From Caballeronia humi (GTDB lineage Bacteria > Pseudomonadota > Gammaproteobacteria > Burkholderiales > Burkholderiaceae), in assembly GCF_001544475.1 (NCBI RefSeq), contig NZ_FCNW02000015.1:62001-126000 (forward strand): a DNA stretch of 64,000 nt. Direction: 5' to 3'. Both the position numbers and the translations under genes were made by a program. Position 1 is the stretch's first letter. Every line of letters starts with the position of its first letter. Positions 1 to 8,311 of this stretch are shown here, in pieces. The notes below the pieces were generated by a model. It was not told the origin of the DNA, did no database searches, and was given only the letters and a program-made list of their open reading frames with translations.

Positions 1-314
1 TCGATCTCGGCGAGTTCGTCACCATGTTGTTCGATGAGATCCGCGAGCCGGAACATCACGCGCGTGCGGTCCGCCGGCTTCATCTTCGCCCAGTCGCCCG
101 TTTCGAACGCGCGGCGCGCGGCGCGCACGGCGAGGTCGACGTCAACGGCGTCGCCTTCAGCCACGCGCGCGACAACTTCGCCCGTGCCCGGATCGAAGAC
201 ATCGAAGGTCTTGCCCGATTGCGCATCGACCCAATGTCCGCCGATCAGGAGACGGTGTGTGCCGCGGATGAAGCTCGCGCTCTGCGTGCCCAGGCTTTCG
301 TAAATCGTCGACAT
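1..314 (-). CDS. NAD(P)-dependent aldehyde dehydrogenase, N-terminal part (cut by window edge)
   Basis: The visible 104 residues begin MSTIYESLGTQSASFIRG and continue with the typical aldehyde dehydrogenase N-terminus: a LIGGHWVDAQSGKTFDV strand pair, FDPGTGEVVARVAEGD, and a helix ending RAARRAFETGDW. The catalytic Cys and Glu lie beyond the window and cannot be checked. The start is an ATG with AAAGGAG about 7 bases upstream. It is the last visible gene of the P450 operon, 18 bases after the ferredoxin reductase. In such operons this enzyme oxidises the aldehyde formed after P450 hydroxylation and alcohol oxidation to the acid, which a CoA-transferase can then activate. That role is inferred from position. 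The family call is firm; the substrate is unknown. Confidence 0.9.
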   Translation of the reverse strand, partial: MSTIYESLGTQSASFIRGTHRLLIGGHWVDAQSGKTFDVFDPGTGEVVARVAEGDAVDVDLAVRAARRAFETGDWAKMKPADRTRVMFRLADLIEQHGDELAEI

Positions 315-332
315 CTGCAAACACTCCTTTTT

Positions 333-1568
333 CTAGGTGACGGACTGGAGCACGGTCTTCAGGTCGAATTGCGAATCGGCGGCCTGCGCGGGCGTGACGG
401 GCGCATCGGCGGCGAGCAGCTTGCGCGCGGCGATGTGGTCCGCCGGTCGGTTGACCGATTCGACCGCGACGAGCTGCCCCTTCGAGAATCCGTAGGCCGA
501 GAACTTGAGGCCCGCGCGGTCGCCGCGCAGGACGATTTCGTCGGCCCGGTTCATCGCAACGCCCGCGATCTGCAGCTTCACGCCGCCCTGATCGCTCCAG
601 AACCACGGCACCGCTTCGAAGCCGTGCGTGTGTCCGGTCAGGCGCTGCGCGAGATAGCGCGCCTGATCGACGGCGTTCTGCACCGATTCGATCCGGCAGT
701 TGCCAAACGCGAAACGCGACGGAAAAGCCGCGCAATCGCCGAGCGCGGAGATCGACGGGTCGCTCGTCGCGAGATTCAGATCGACGACGATGCCGTTCGC
801 GATCTCGAGTCCCGCATCCTTCGCGAGTTCCACGTTCGGCACCACGCCGATGCTCACCACCACGAGATCGGCTTCGTGCAGCACGCCGTCCGTCGTCTCG
901 GCGCCGATCACGCGGCCCGCTTCCGTGCAGATGCGCTTCACGCCGCTATCGAAGCTGAAGCTCACGCCAAGCGACTCGTGATGCCCGCGAAACGCCTCGG
1001 CAACAGGCGCGCTGACCGCACGGCTCATCAGGTTCGAACTCGCTTCGATCACGCTCACCGCGACGCCACGCTTCGCGGCGACAGCGGCGAACTCGAGCCC
1101 GAGAAAACCCGCGCCGACGATCACCGCGCGCTTCGAGCGGTTGAGCGCCTCACGTAAGGCATGCGCATCGTGCAGCGTGCGCAGTGTCAGAAGGCCCGAA
1201 GTCGCACTGTCCCAGCCGGGCAGCAACCGGTTGCGCGCGCCGGTCGCGAGCACGAGATGCTCGTACTCGAAGCGCCGGCCGTCACCGGTCGTAATGTGAC
1301 GGCGCTCGCGATCGATATGCAGCACGCGCACGCCGAGCATCAGTTCGATCCTGCGGCCCTCGTAGAAGGGCTCCTTCTGAAATGTGACCTGCTCCGCTTC
1401 GCAGTCGCCGCTCTGGAACGCCTTCGAAAGCGGCGGGCGCTGATACGGCAGATCTGGCTCGTCGCCGATCAATACCACGCGCTTTTCGTAGCCGGCGTCG
1501 CGCAGCGACACGGCCAACTGATAGCCGGCCTGCCCTGCACCGATGATCAAGATTCCCGCGTCCTTCAT
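333..1568 (-). CDS. FAD-dependent ferredoxin (putidaredoxin/rubredoxin-type) reductase
   Basis: This 411-residue flavoprotein passes electrons from NAD(P)H to the neighbouring ferredoxin. Its N-terminal FAD motif IIGAGQAGYQLAVSL and second dinucleotide motif VIVGAGFLGLEFAAVAAKRG are both intact. The FAD-contact segment LGDCAAFPS follows in the C-terminal half, as in putidaredoxin, rubredoxin and terpredoxin reductases. The length is normal for this group. The ATG giving MKDAGILIIG was chosen because the FAD motif normally begins within the first ten residues; upstream in-frame sequence is low-complexity Arg-rich and not family-like. It lies between the ferredoxin and aldehyde dehydrogenase genes, so it is almost certainly the reductase of the class I P450 system. 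Confidence 0.93.
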   Translation of the reverse strand: MKDAGILIIGAGQAGYQLAVSLRDAGYEKRVVLIGDEPDLPYQRPPLSKAFQSGDCEAEQVTFQKEPFYEGRRIELMLGVRVLHIDRERRHITTGDGRRFEYEHLVLATGARNRLLPGWDSATSGLLTLRTLHDAHALREALNRSKRAVIVGAGFLGLEFAAVAAKRGVAVSVIEASSNLMSRAVSAPVAEAFRGHHESLGVSFSFDSGVKRICTEAGRVIGAETTDGVLHEADLVVVSIGVVPNVELAKDAGLEIANGIVVDLNLATSDPSISALGDCAAFPSRFAFGNCRIESVQNAVDQARYLAQRLTGHTHGFEAVPWFWSDQGGVKLQIAGVAMNRADEIVLRGDRAGLKFSAYGFSKGQLVAVESVNRPADHIAARKLLAADAPVTPAQAADSQFDLKTVLQSVT

Positions 1569-1612
1569 GTCATGACCCTTGTGAACGTGTTGCGGCTCTC
1601 GGCGAACGCTGC

Positions 1613-1807
1613 TTACTCGTCGAACGTGATCACGAGCGCGGGACACAGGCGCGCCGCTTCACGGCAGGCTTCGTGAAGATGCGGCGGCGGGCTTTCCTGC
1701 AATACGATGACGAGCCCGTCGTCCTCGTTCTGGCTGAAGACTTCCGGCGCTGCCACCACGCACAAACCCGCACCGATGCACTTCGTCGCGTCAACGTTGA
1801 TTTTCAT
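1613..1807 (-). CDS. P450-associated [3Fe-4S]-type ferredoxin
   Basis: This 64-residue acidic protein has the single-cluster ferredoxin pattern CIGAGLC, then APEVF, an acidic EDDGLV turn, and a C-terminal CPALVI segment. It closely matches the small ferredoxins that serve bacterial P450s. The CX5C spacing followed by one distant CP suggests a [3Fe-4S] cluster; a [4Fe-4S] form cannot be excluded from sequence. The ATG at MKINVDATKC is preceded by an AGGAG-like site (CAGGAGACAG). It is 71 bases downstream of the P450 and 44 bases upstream of the reductase, so it is the electron carrier between them. Confidence 0.92.
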   Translation of the reverse strand: MKINVDATKCIGAGLCVVAAPEVFSQNEDDGLVIVLQESPPPHLHEACREAARLCPALVITFDE

Positions 1808-1878
1808 GTCTGTCTCCTGATGATTGCTGCATGCCCGCGCGGGATGCGCGGCCACGTTAGCCGGTTCGCTGAACTCGC

Positions 1879-3093
1879 TTACCACTCGACCGGCAATGCA
1901 TCGACGCCGTACACGAACGCGTCGTAGCGGAACTTGATGTCGTCCAGCGGCACCGCGAGCCGCAGTTTCGGCAGGCGCTGGAAGAGCGTCGTGAAGACGA
2001 TCTGCAACTCGGCGCGTGCAAGCGGCTGTCCGAGGCACTGATGCACGCCGTAGCTGAATGCGACGTGATGCAGCGCGGGACGATGGATGTCGAACTGGTC
2101 GGGGTGATCGAATGCTTTCGGGTCGCGATTGGCCGCCGTGATCAGCGCAAGCACGCCCTCGCCCTTCCGTATGAGCGTGCCTGCCACCTCGACATCCTCC
2201 ATCGCGACGCGTGGGCCGTTGTAATGCACGATCGTGTGAAAGCGCAGCATTTCCTCGACGGTATTGCGCACGAGCGACGGATCGGCGACGAGCGCGTCCT
2301 TCTGCTCGGGATGCGTGAGCAGCGACAGCGTGCCGAGCGCGATCATGTTCGCCGTCGTTTCGTGGCCGCCCATCAGCAGCAGTTCGATGGTCGCGAGCGC
2401 TTCTTCGCGCGTCATGTGGCCGGGCACGACCTGGCTCGTCACGAGGCGGCTGATCAGGTCGCTGCGATTGCCCGGATGCGCCATCTTCTCGGTGATCAGG
2501 CGGTCGAGATATTCGCGCATCTCGGCGCCCGCGCGCACCGGCACTTCAGGATCGGCCGTGAGGTCGAGCTTGGCCTTGCTGCGCTCCTGGAAGAAATCGC
2601 GGTCTTCGTAGGGCACGCCAAGCATCCGCGAGATGACGGTGGTCGGCACGGTGAGCGCGAAGTCCTCGAACAAATCGGCGGGCGAACCCTTCGCGATGAA
2701 CTCGTCGAGCAACGTGTCGACCGTTTGCTGCAACTCGGGGCGCATCGCGTCGATGTGATGCACCATGAATTCCTTCGACAGCATCCGCCGATACTTCGTG
2801 TGCTGCGGCGCGTCCATGCGGATGATCGTCGGCGGATACTCCGCTTTCAGCAGCGCCGCGCGGGCCGGTGCGATGAACGGGTAGCCCGGCGTCGAGGGCG
2901 CCGTTGAAAAGCGCGGGTCGCCGAGGATCGCGCGCACGTCCTCGTAGCGGGTCGCGATCCATGCTTCGGTGCCATCGGGCATCGTTACTTTCGAGAGCCC
3001 TTCGTTCTTGCGGATCTCCGCGTATTCCGGCGGCGGGGCGAACGGGCAGCGGCGCATCGGAAAGGCCGGCGCGGATGCTTTGTAGTCGTCCAT
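1879..3093 (-). CDS. Cytochrome P450 (soluble, class I bacterial)
   Basis: The 404-residue protein carries the full P450 signature. The heme-ligand loop is FSYGVHQCLG with the Cys about 52 residues from the C-terminus, the I-helix oxygen-activation motif is LLMGGHETTAN, and the K-helix EEMLRF gives ExxR. There is no membrane anchor, as expected for a soluble bacterial P450. The start giving MDDYKASAPAF has GGAGACC a few bases upstream; a longer frame would run back into the preceding CoA-transferase. Bacterial P450s in operons with a ferredoxin, reductase, aldehyde dehydrogenase and CoA-transferases usually hydroxylate terpenoids or other hydrophobic carbon sources. The exact substrate and CYP family cannot be named from sequence alone. 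Confidence 0.95.
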   Translation of the reverse strand: MDDYKASAPAFPMRRCPFAPPPEYAEIRKNEGLSKVTMPDGTEAWIATRYEDVRAILGDPRFSTAPSTPGYPFIAPARAALLKAEYPPTIIRMDAPQHTKYRRMLSKEFMVHHIDAMRPELQQTVDTLLDEFIAKGSPADLFEDFALTVPTTVISRMLGVPYEDRDFFQERSKAKLDLTADPEVPVRAGAEMREYLDRLITEKMAHPGNRSDLISRLVTSQVVPGHMTREEALATIELLLMGGHETTANMIALGTLSLLTHPEQKDALVADPSLVRNTVEEMLRFHTIVHYNGPRVAMEDVEVAGTLIRKGEGVLALITAANRDPKAFDHPDQFDIHRPALHHVAFSYGVHQCLGQPLARAELQIVFTTLFQRLPKLRLAVPLDDIKFRYDAFVYGVDALPVEW

Positions 3094-3109
3094 CAAAGGT
3101 CTCCTTGTA

Positions 3110-4357
3110 TCAACGTACGATGTTCTGTTCACGCAAGCGGGCGATGGCGGCGGCGTCGAGATGCAGCCTCTCGCCGAGAATGAGGTCCGTGTGCTCGCCG
3201 AAAAGCGGGGGGGCCTTCGGCGGCGCCAGCGAGCTTTCCCGCATCTTCAGCGGCGAGTTCACGAGACTGATGCGGCCGGCGGTTGGATGGTCGATCTCGC
3301 AGACCATGCCGCGCGCCTTCGATTCATCCGAGTTCAGCGCTTCGAGCACGTTCTGCACGAGGCCCGCCGGTACGCCCGCGCCTCGGAAGAGCGGCACCCA
3401 TTCGTGGCGCGAGCGTGTTCTGAGGCGCGCCGACATCAGTTCATCGAGCGCGTCGCGGTTGGCGCGGCGTGCGTCGTTGTCGATGAAACGCGGATCGGTG
3501 GCGAGACCCGGCATGTCGAGGACGTCCGAGCAGAAACGCGCGAACTGCACGTCGCTGCCGACGTGGAACATGATCGGGCCATCGGCCGCGTGATACAGAC
3601 CCTGCGGGATGATGTCGGCGTGACTGTTGCCGTAGCGCCCGGGCGCCTTGTTCAACAGTAGCGCGTTGGCCGCCACCGAGACATGATTCGCGAGGGTGCA
3701 GTCGAAGAGCGCGATGTCGATCGCTTCGCCGCGCCCGTTGCGCAGGCGTCGCACGAAGGCGGCGAGGATTGCCTGCGTTGCGTACATGCCGGCCGTGATG
3801 TCGCAGATCGGCACGCCGGCCTTCGACGCTTCCCCTTCCGGCTCGCCGGTGATCGACATGAGGCCGCTTTCGGCCTGAATCACCGAGTCGTATCCGGGAC
3901 GTTGCGCACTCGGACCTGTGCGTCCATAACCGCTGACCGAGCAGTAGATGAGCTTCGGGTTTTCCTGGCGCAAGGCTTCGTAGCCGAGCCCATAGCGCTC
4001 CAGCGTGCCGAGCAGATAGTTCTCGACAAGGATGTCGCTTTCGCGGGCCAGCGCCTTTACGAGCTCCGCGCCCTCCGGCTTCGAGAAGTCGATCGCGACC
4101 GACTGCTTCGTACGGTTGATCGCGAGATAGTAGGTGCGCTCGCCGCCTTCGATGGCCGTGCCCCAGTGACGCGTCTGGTCTCCGCCCTTCGGATGCTCGA
4201 CCTTGGTCACTTCCGCACCGAGGTCCGCGAGCATCATCGCGCAGAAAGGCGCGGCGAGAACACGCGACAAGTCGAGCACGCGCACGCCTTTCAGCGGCGG
4301 TTCGTCGCGCGCGAGTTCGGGCAAGCCGATGCCGTGGCACGGGTTCATGGCTGACAT
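3110..4357 (-). CDS. Family III CoA-transferase (CaiB/BaiF type), first of two in the operon
   Basis: This 415-residue enzyme has the CaiB/BaiF layout: LKGVRVLDLSRVLAAPFCAMM, LADLGAEVTKVEHP, the NRTKQSVAIDF segment, and GVPICDITAGMYATQAILAA holding the likely catalytic Asp. Family III enzymes move CoA between carboxylic acids through an aspartyl-CoA anhydride. The start codon shares one base with the stop of the upstream CoA-transferase (TGATG), so the two genes are translationally coupled. They may form a heteromer or act on successive acids. The P450 follows 16 bases after its stop. It probably activates the acid made by the P450/aldehyde dehydrogenase steps; this is inference. Confidence 0.93.
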   Translation of the reverse strand: MSAMNPCHGIGLPELARDEPPLKGVRVLDLSRVLAAPFCAMMLADLGAEVTKVEHPKGGDQTRHWGTAIEGGERTYYLAINRTKQSVAIDFSKPEGAELVKALARESDILVENYLLGTLERYGLGYEALRQENPKLIYCSVSGYGRTGPSAQRPGYDSVIQAESGLMSITGEPEGEASKAGVPICDITAGMYATQAILAAFVRRLRNGRGEAIDIALFDCTLANHVSVAANALLLNKAPGRYGNSHADIIPQGLYHAADGPIMFHVGSDVQFARFCSDVLDMPGLATDPRFIDNDARRANRDALDELMSARLRTRSRHEWVPLFRGAGVPAGLVQNVLEALNSDESKARGMVCEIDHPTAGRISLVNSPLKMRESSLAPPKAPPLFGEHTDLILGERLHLDAAAIARLREQNIVR

Positions 4358-5547
4358 CACTCGGTTCCCAAGGCTGCGGCGGCCGACTGTTCCGCGTCTT
4401 TCGCGGCCAGCCCGAACTCGCGCAGGACTTCGTCCGTGTGCTGGCCGATGGTCGGCGGCGGACGGCGAATCGAAGTCGGCGTCTCCGACAGGCGGATCGG
4501 GTTCGTGACGACCTTGAACTTGCCGGCCGTCGGGTGATCGAGTTCCTCGACCAGATCCCTTTGCACGCGCGGGTCTTCGAAGACTTCCTGAAAATTCAGC
4601 ACCGGCGAGAACATCGCTTGCGCTTCGAGCAGCGTCTCGTTCCAGTGCGAGAGCGGCTGTTTTGCGAAGGCATCGGCCAGCCCCGCATCGACGATATTGC
4701 GGTGCGCGAGGCGCCCGTCCTTCGTCTTCAGGCGCTCGTCGGCGAGCAGGGCTTCGGCACCGACGGCCGCCGCGAGCACGCGCCAGAACTTGTCCGTATG
4801 CGCAATCACCATCACATGGCGATCGTCGGATGTGCGGTACGTGTTGTACGGAACGATCTGCCAGTGCGCGTTGCCGATGCGTCCCGGCGTCTCGCCGGTC
4901 GCGAAGTAATACGCGTCGCGCGGGATCATGCTGAAGATGGTCGCGTCGAGCATCGAGAGATCGACGCGCTGGCCGCGGCCCGTGACGTTGCGCGACTGGA
5001 TGGCGGCGAGCACGCCGATGGTCGAGAGCAGCGGCGTGATCAAATCCGCATACGGCATGCCGGTTTTCAATGGGCCGGTCTGCTCGTCGCCCGTCAGTTG
5101 CATGATTCCGGACATCGCTTGCACGACGGGGTCCATGCCGGGGCGGATGCTGTCCGCACCCGTGCGGCCGAATGCGGAAGTCGAGCAATAGATCAGGCGC
5201 GGATTCCCCGCCGACAGCTTTTCATAGCTGATGCCAAGCTTCTCCGCGACGCCCGGCCGGAAGTTCTCCACGACGATATCCACTTGCTTCGCCATTTCCT
5301 GCGCGGTGTGCTGGCCTTCCGAGGTCGTCAGATCGAGCACGACGCTGCGCTTGTTACGGTTCAACGTGAGGAAATAGACGGCATCGTCGCCGAGGAAGGT
5401 CTCACCCGTGAGGCGCATCGTGTCCCCTGCGGGCGGTTCCACCTTGATCACGTCCGCGCCGAAATCGGCAAGCAGCATCGTGCCGAAAGGGCCGTTCATC
5501 ATCTGGGTAAAGTCGAGGACTTTCAGTCCCTCAAGTGCGCTGCTCAT
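4357..5547 (-). CDS. Family III CoA-transferase (CaiB/BaiF type), operon leader
   Basis: This 396-residue protein is the first gene of the P450 operon. It shows LEGLKVLDFTQMMNGPFGTML, LLADFGADVIKVEPP, an NRNKRSVVLDL segment and the catalytic-Asp region GMPYADLITPLLSTIGVLAA, all standard for CaiB/BaiF enzymes. It is only distantly similar to its coupled neighbour, so the pair looks like an old duplication rather than a recent one. A GGAG-like site (CAGGAGAGGCGACG) precedes the ATG. The leader region carries alternating GTTTC/GAAAC half-sites that may be a repressor site. CoA donor and acceptor are unknown. Confidence 0.93.
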   Translation of the reverse strand: MSSALEGLKVLDFTQMMNGPFGTMLLADFGADVIKVEPPAGDTMRLTGETFLGDDAVYFLTLNRNKRSVVLDLTTSEGQHTAQEMAKQVDIVVENFRPGVAEKLGISYEKLSAGNPRLIYCSTSAFGRTGADSIRPGMDPVVQAMSGIMQLTGDEQTGPLKTGMPYADLITPLLSTIGVLAAIQSRNVTGRGQRVDLSMLDATIFSMIPRDAYYFATGETPGRIGNAHWQIVPYNTYRTSDDRHVMVIAHTDKFWRVLAAAVGAEALLADERLKTKDGRLAHRNIVDAGLADAFAKQPLSHWNETLLEAQAMFSPVLNFQEVFEDPRVQRDLVEELDHPTAGKFKVVTNPIRLSETPTSIRRPPPTIGQHTDEVLREFGLAAKDAEQSAAAALGTE

Positions 5548-5604
5548 CGTCGCCTCTCCTGGTTTTGCGTGTCGCCTTGACGCTGTTGATCGAGTTCGAA
5601 TCAG

Positions 5605-5631
5605 GTTTCTAGTGAAACTAACTTTGTTTCA
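5605..5631. promoter_or_regulatory. Candidate operator of alternating GTTTC/GAAAC half-sites before the P450 operon
   Basis: Three half-sites alternate in orientation: GTTTC at 5605, GAAAC at 5614 and GTTTC at 5626. They form two overlapping inverted repeats, with 4 and 8 bases between the five-base arms. The block lies about 60-85 bases upstream of the first CoA-transferase start, where a repressor would cover a promoter. It differs from the TTGGTC boxes near the TetR gene, so a different regulator may be involved. The symmetry is seen; the function is inferred. Confidence 0.45.
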
Positions 5632-5738
5632 TTGGATCAACCTTTGATTCGATACTGCTACGTTTGCATGGCGATGTCAAGGACGGGTAAATCCGGGGAC
5701 GGCCTTCTTGAACAGCGCGGCAGGTCGCCGGGATGACT

Positions 5739-5987
5739 TCAGGCTGCGAAGCGCAATGCGTTCATCGACGGACGACGGTTCGTCGGCGGAAACACGCACC
5801 ACGTTCCGTCGTCGTGGCGAAAGAACAGGACCGAGAGCAAACCCGACGGCCGCTCTACTTCGACGCGTATGCAACGCGTCGGGTGCGCGCCTCTTCGCGT
5901 CATCCGGACGACTCGCGCCGGCGTGGCTTGCGTCGGACCAAGCCATTTGTCCACCAGACGATGCAATGAACTTGCGTGGCGGTTCAT
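5739..5987 (-). CDS. Small conserved protein of unknown function (paralogue of 52671-52892)
   Basis: This 82-residue basic protein has a strong AAAGGAG site 8 bases before its ATG. Its sequence is related to the small protein at 52671-52892. Both have an N-terminal SLHxLVDKWxG helix, then a basic R-rich stretch, a VEV strand, an aromatic strand (LSVLFFRHDDGTWCVFPP here, LGIYFFRDTDGSWGVYPS in the partner) and a basic tail. No known domain is recognised. Conservation of this pattern between two distant loci supports real coding. The predicted order is one helix followed by a small beta sheet. It lies alone between the P450 operon and the TetR gene, and its promoter region contains the two TetR-like boxes. 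Confidence 0.72.
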   Translation of the reverse strand: MNRHASSLHRLVDKWLGPTQATPARVVRMTRRGAHPTRCIRVEVERPSGLLSVLFFRHDDGTWCVFPPTNRRPSMNALRFAA

Positions 5988-6062
5988 TTCGATGCTCCTT
6001 TCTACCGGCAGATGTGCTGCAGGCGATTGCGTGCCGGACGTGACGCCGGGCGACTATTTTTA

Positions 6063-6099
6063 TTGGTCCTTTGACCAAATATTAGTGGTCAAATGACCA
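6063..6099. promoter_or_regulatory. Pair of palindromic TetR-type operator boxes
   Basis: Two inverted repeats with the same half-site stand side by side: TTGGTC-CTTT-GACCAA at 6063-6078 and TGGTCA-AA-TGACCA at 6086-6099. They lie 75-110 bases upstream of the small gene ending at 5739 and roughly 190-225 bases upstream of the TetR start. Twofold symmetric sites of about 14-16 bases beside a TetR gene are typical binding sites. Which gene they control is not settled by sequence. Confidence 0.6.
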
Positions 6100-6202
6100 A
6101 TTATCAAGGCGATCTAAGCTAGGGTATACGCGCTATTTATATGTGTGTTGGCGATAAACGAGTGTTTGGGTCTAGCATCGAAACCGGATTTGACCTATAT
6201 AA

Positions 6203-6219
6203 TTGGGTTGTTTGACCAA
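6203..6219. promoter_or_regulatory. Third, imperfect copy of the TTGGTC/GACCAA box before the TetR gene
   Basis: TTGGGTTGTTTGACCAA keeps the GACCAA half-site exactly, with a degenerate partner arm. It lies about 70 bases upstream of the TetR start, where it could mediate autorepression. A further TTGGTTTGA follows within ten bases. Confidence 0.45.
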
Positions 6220-6288
6220 ATCTTGGTTTGATACAGGTGCAGGCGACGCGCTTGCCTGACCCCAGTCGGTTCGCAGGAGATCGGCCAT

Positions 6289-6948
6289 ATGGAACTCATG
6301 AACATCACGTCCGAGGACATCAGCGGAAAGGACGCGAAGGGTGCGTCGAAGTCGCGCGGCAACCGGACCACACGCATTCCCGAAATTCTGGAAGTCGCGA
6401 TCCGTGTCTTTGCGCGTGAGGGCAACGCCGGCTTCACTCAACGGCGCGTCGCGGCGGATGCGGGCGTACGCCTGAGCACGCTGCAGCACTACTTCGGCAG
6501 CAGGGAGTCGCTACTGCAATCGACGATCGAAGAAATGGGAAAGCGTTATCTCGAACGATTTCGCCTGCTCGCCGACGATGCACTGCGGACGCCCGAAGCG
6601 CGTCTGGAAACGCTTCTCGACGAAACGTTCGACGTTCTGACGGGGCCGGACAATGTCGTCAGTCCCTTCGCGCTCGAAGTCTGGTGTCTGGCCGAACATC
6701 AGGCGTCGGTACGAGACCTGATGGTCAGGGTCAGCGGCGACTTTCAGGAGGTTTTCAGCAAACTCGTCGCGGAAATCAATCCCGCGCTAGCGCGTGACGA
6801 GTGCCGTCTGCGCGGCGCGCTCATCTATTCGCACTGGCAGGGGCTGATCGTATTCTTGCGACGATCAGGGCGAAATGCGCCGGACCTCGTCGCGTTTCGT
6901 ACGGCGACCAAGGTCGTCTGGAAGGCGTTGAGCAACGCTTCACATTAG
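6289..6948 (+). CDS. TetR-family transcriptional regulator
   Basis: The 219-residue protein has an N-terminal TetR DNA-binding domain: RIPEILEVAIRVFAREGN, then the helix-turn-helix FTQRRVAADAGVRLSTLQHY and FGSRESLLQSTIEEM. The rest is a helical ligand-binding domain. The ATG has AGGAGA about 9 bases upstream; a second ATG three codons later is possible. It reads away from the P450 operon and the small gene at 5739. It most likely senses a substrate or CoA ester of the P450 pathway and represses via the nearby symmetric boxes. Ligand and targets are inferred from position only. Confidence 0.9.
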   Translation: MELMNITSEDISGKDAKGASKSRGNRTTRIPEILEVAIRVFAREGNAGFTQRRVAADAGVRLSTLQHYFGSRESLLQSTIEEMGKRYLERFRLLADDALRTPEARLETLLDETFDVLTGPDNVVSPFALEVWCLAEHQASVRDLMVRVSGDFQEVFSKLVAEINPALARDECRLRGALIYSHWQGLIVFLRRSGRNAPDLVAFRTATKVVWKALSNASH

Positions 6949-7084
6949 CTTTTGTCGGATTTTCGCTGTGCAGCGATGTGCGACGCGCGCGGTCCAGTCG
7001 CGAACCGCTTCCGCCCACCGGCCGGCCACAGCGTTGACTTGGCCGGTGGAGCGCGATTTCGCCGCTCGTGGGTAACGTCTCCCC

Positions 7085-8248
7085 TTACTGGTCGACAATG
7101 AACCCGTCATAGTGCGGGCGCATCGAGATCGGTTTGGACAGGGGCGGACGAATTCTCTGCGCGTCCGGCAGGAGCGCGATCCCGAGACCGGGACCCGTCG
7201 GAATATCGACGAAACCGTTCGTCGGCAAAGGAACGAAGTCTACGATGTCACTACCCAAATGCTTGCCCGTCGATTCGAAGACGCCTGCTTCGAAACCCGT
7301 CGAGTATTCCTGAATCGCGAAGTTCGGAATCGCGGCCGCGATTTGCAAACAGGCGGCAAGTCCGATCGGAGAAAGTGGATTGTGCGGCACGACCTGCACA
7401 TGATGTGCCTCCGCCATCGCAGCGACTTTCTTCGCGCCCGTAATCCCGCCGCAAACGGCCACGTCCACCCGCGCATACTCCACGGCGTTGCGGGAAAGGA
7501 GCGCCTGGAACTCATAGATCGTGCAGAACCGCTCGCCCGTGGCGATCGGCACGCGAATCTTTTCGGCGACCCGAGCCATCGCGTCGGGGCCTTCGGGGCG
7601 GATCGGATCCTCGACGAACATTGGCATCGCGCTTTCGATGCCGTTCGTGAACGTGATCGCTTCGGCTGGCGTCAGGCGCCGGTGCAGTTCGACCAGCAGA
7701 TCGACTTTCTCGCCCACGACCTCACGCATCCGGTGCACGTTCTGAATCGCGTCGCGCATTTTCTTGATGTGCGTCTTGAAGTAAACCTGGTCGTTGCCTT
7801 CGTCGAGAAACGGGTTGATGTGTCCGAATGCGGTGAAGCCGGACTCCATCTTGCGCTGGCATTCTTCCAGCACCTTTTCGATGGTGCTCTCGTAAATGTG
7901 GCCATAGATCCGGGCCTTGTTACGCGCCGGTCCACCCAGCAATTCATAGATGGGAACATTGAGCGCGCGGCCCTTGATGTCCCAGAGCGCGATGTCGATG
8001 GCCGAGATCGCGGAGTTGATCGCGAGTCCCTGGAAATAGCTGAACCGGTGCATCACGTTCCAGTGATGTTCGATGTCGAAGGCGCGCTTGCCGACCAGAT
8101 ACTCCGCAAAGCGCCTGACCGCGGTGCCTGCGGCCTCGATGTGCCCCCAGATGCCAGCTTCGCCGTAGCCGACGATGCCGGCATCGGTCTCGATGCGAAC
8201 GAACATGAACTGGCCGACGTGCATAGGCTCGACTTTGACGATCTTCAT
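7085..8248 (-). CDS. Enolase-superfamily (mandelate racemase/muconate lactonizing) sugar-acid dehydratase
   Basis: This 387-residue enzyme has the N-terminal capping domain (MKIVKVEPMHVGQFMFVRIE) and a barrel with metal-ligand strands VELHRRL, FVEDP and ATGER. A catalytic-type VPHNP His follows later. The His after the first acidic ligand (ELH) and the VPHNP His match galactonate and mannonate dehydratase-type members rather than the Lys/Lys muconate cycloisomerases. It probably dehydrates an aldonic acid to a 2-keto-3-deoxy acid. The ATG has AAGGAG about 9 bases upstream. The transporter gene precedes it by 63 bases in the same direction, with a divergent LacI regulator beyond. The exact sugar acid is not determined. 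Confidence 0.9.
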   Translation of the reverse strand: MKIVKVEPMHVGQFMFVRIETDAGIVGYGEAGIWGHIEAAGTAVRRFAEYLVGKRAFDIEHHWNVMHRFSYFQGLAINSAISAIDIALWDIKGRALNVPIYELLGGPARNKARIYGHIYESTIEKVLEECQRKMESGFTAFGHINPFLDEGNDQVYFKTHIKKMRDAIQNVHRMREVVGEKVDLLVELHRRLTPAEAITFTNGIESAMPMFVEDPIRPEGPDAMARVAEKIRVPIATGERFCTIYEFQALLSRNAVEYARVDVAVCGGITGAKKVAAMAEAHHVQVVPHNPLSPIGLAACLQIAAAIPNFAIQEYSTGFEAGVFESTGKHLGSDIVDFVPLPTNGFVDIPTGPGLGIALLPDAQRIRPPLSKPISMRPHYDGFIVDQ

Positions 8249-8311
8249 TGACCCTGCTCCTTGACTGACAGTTGATATGCCTTCTCAGGCGTTCGGTAGT
8301 TCGATATCGCG

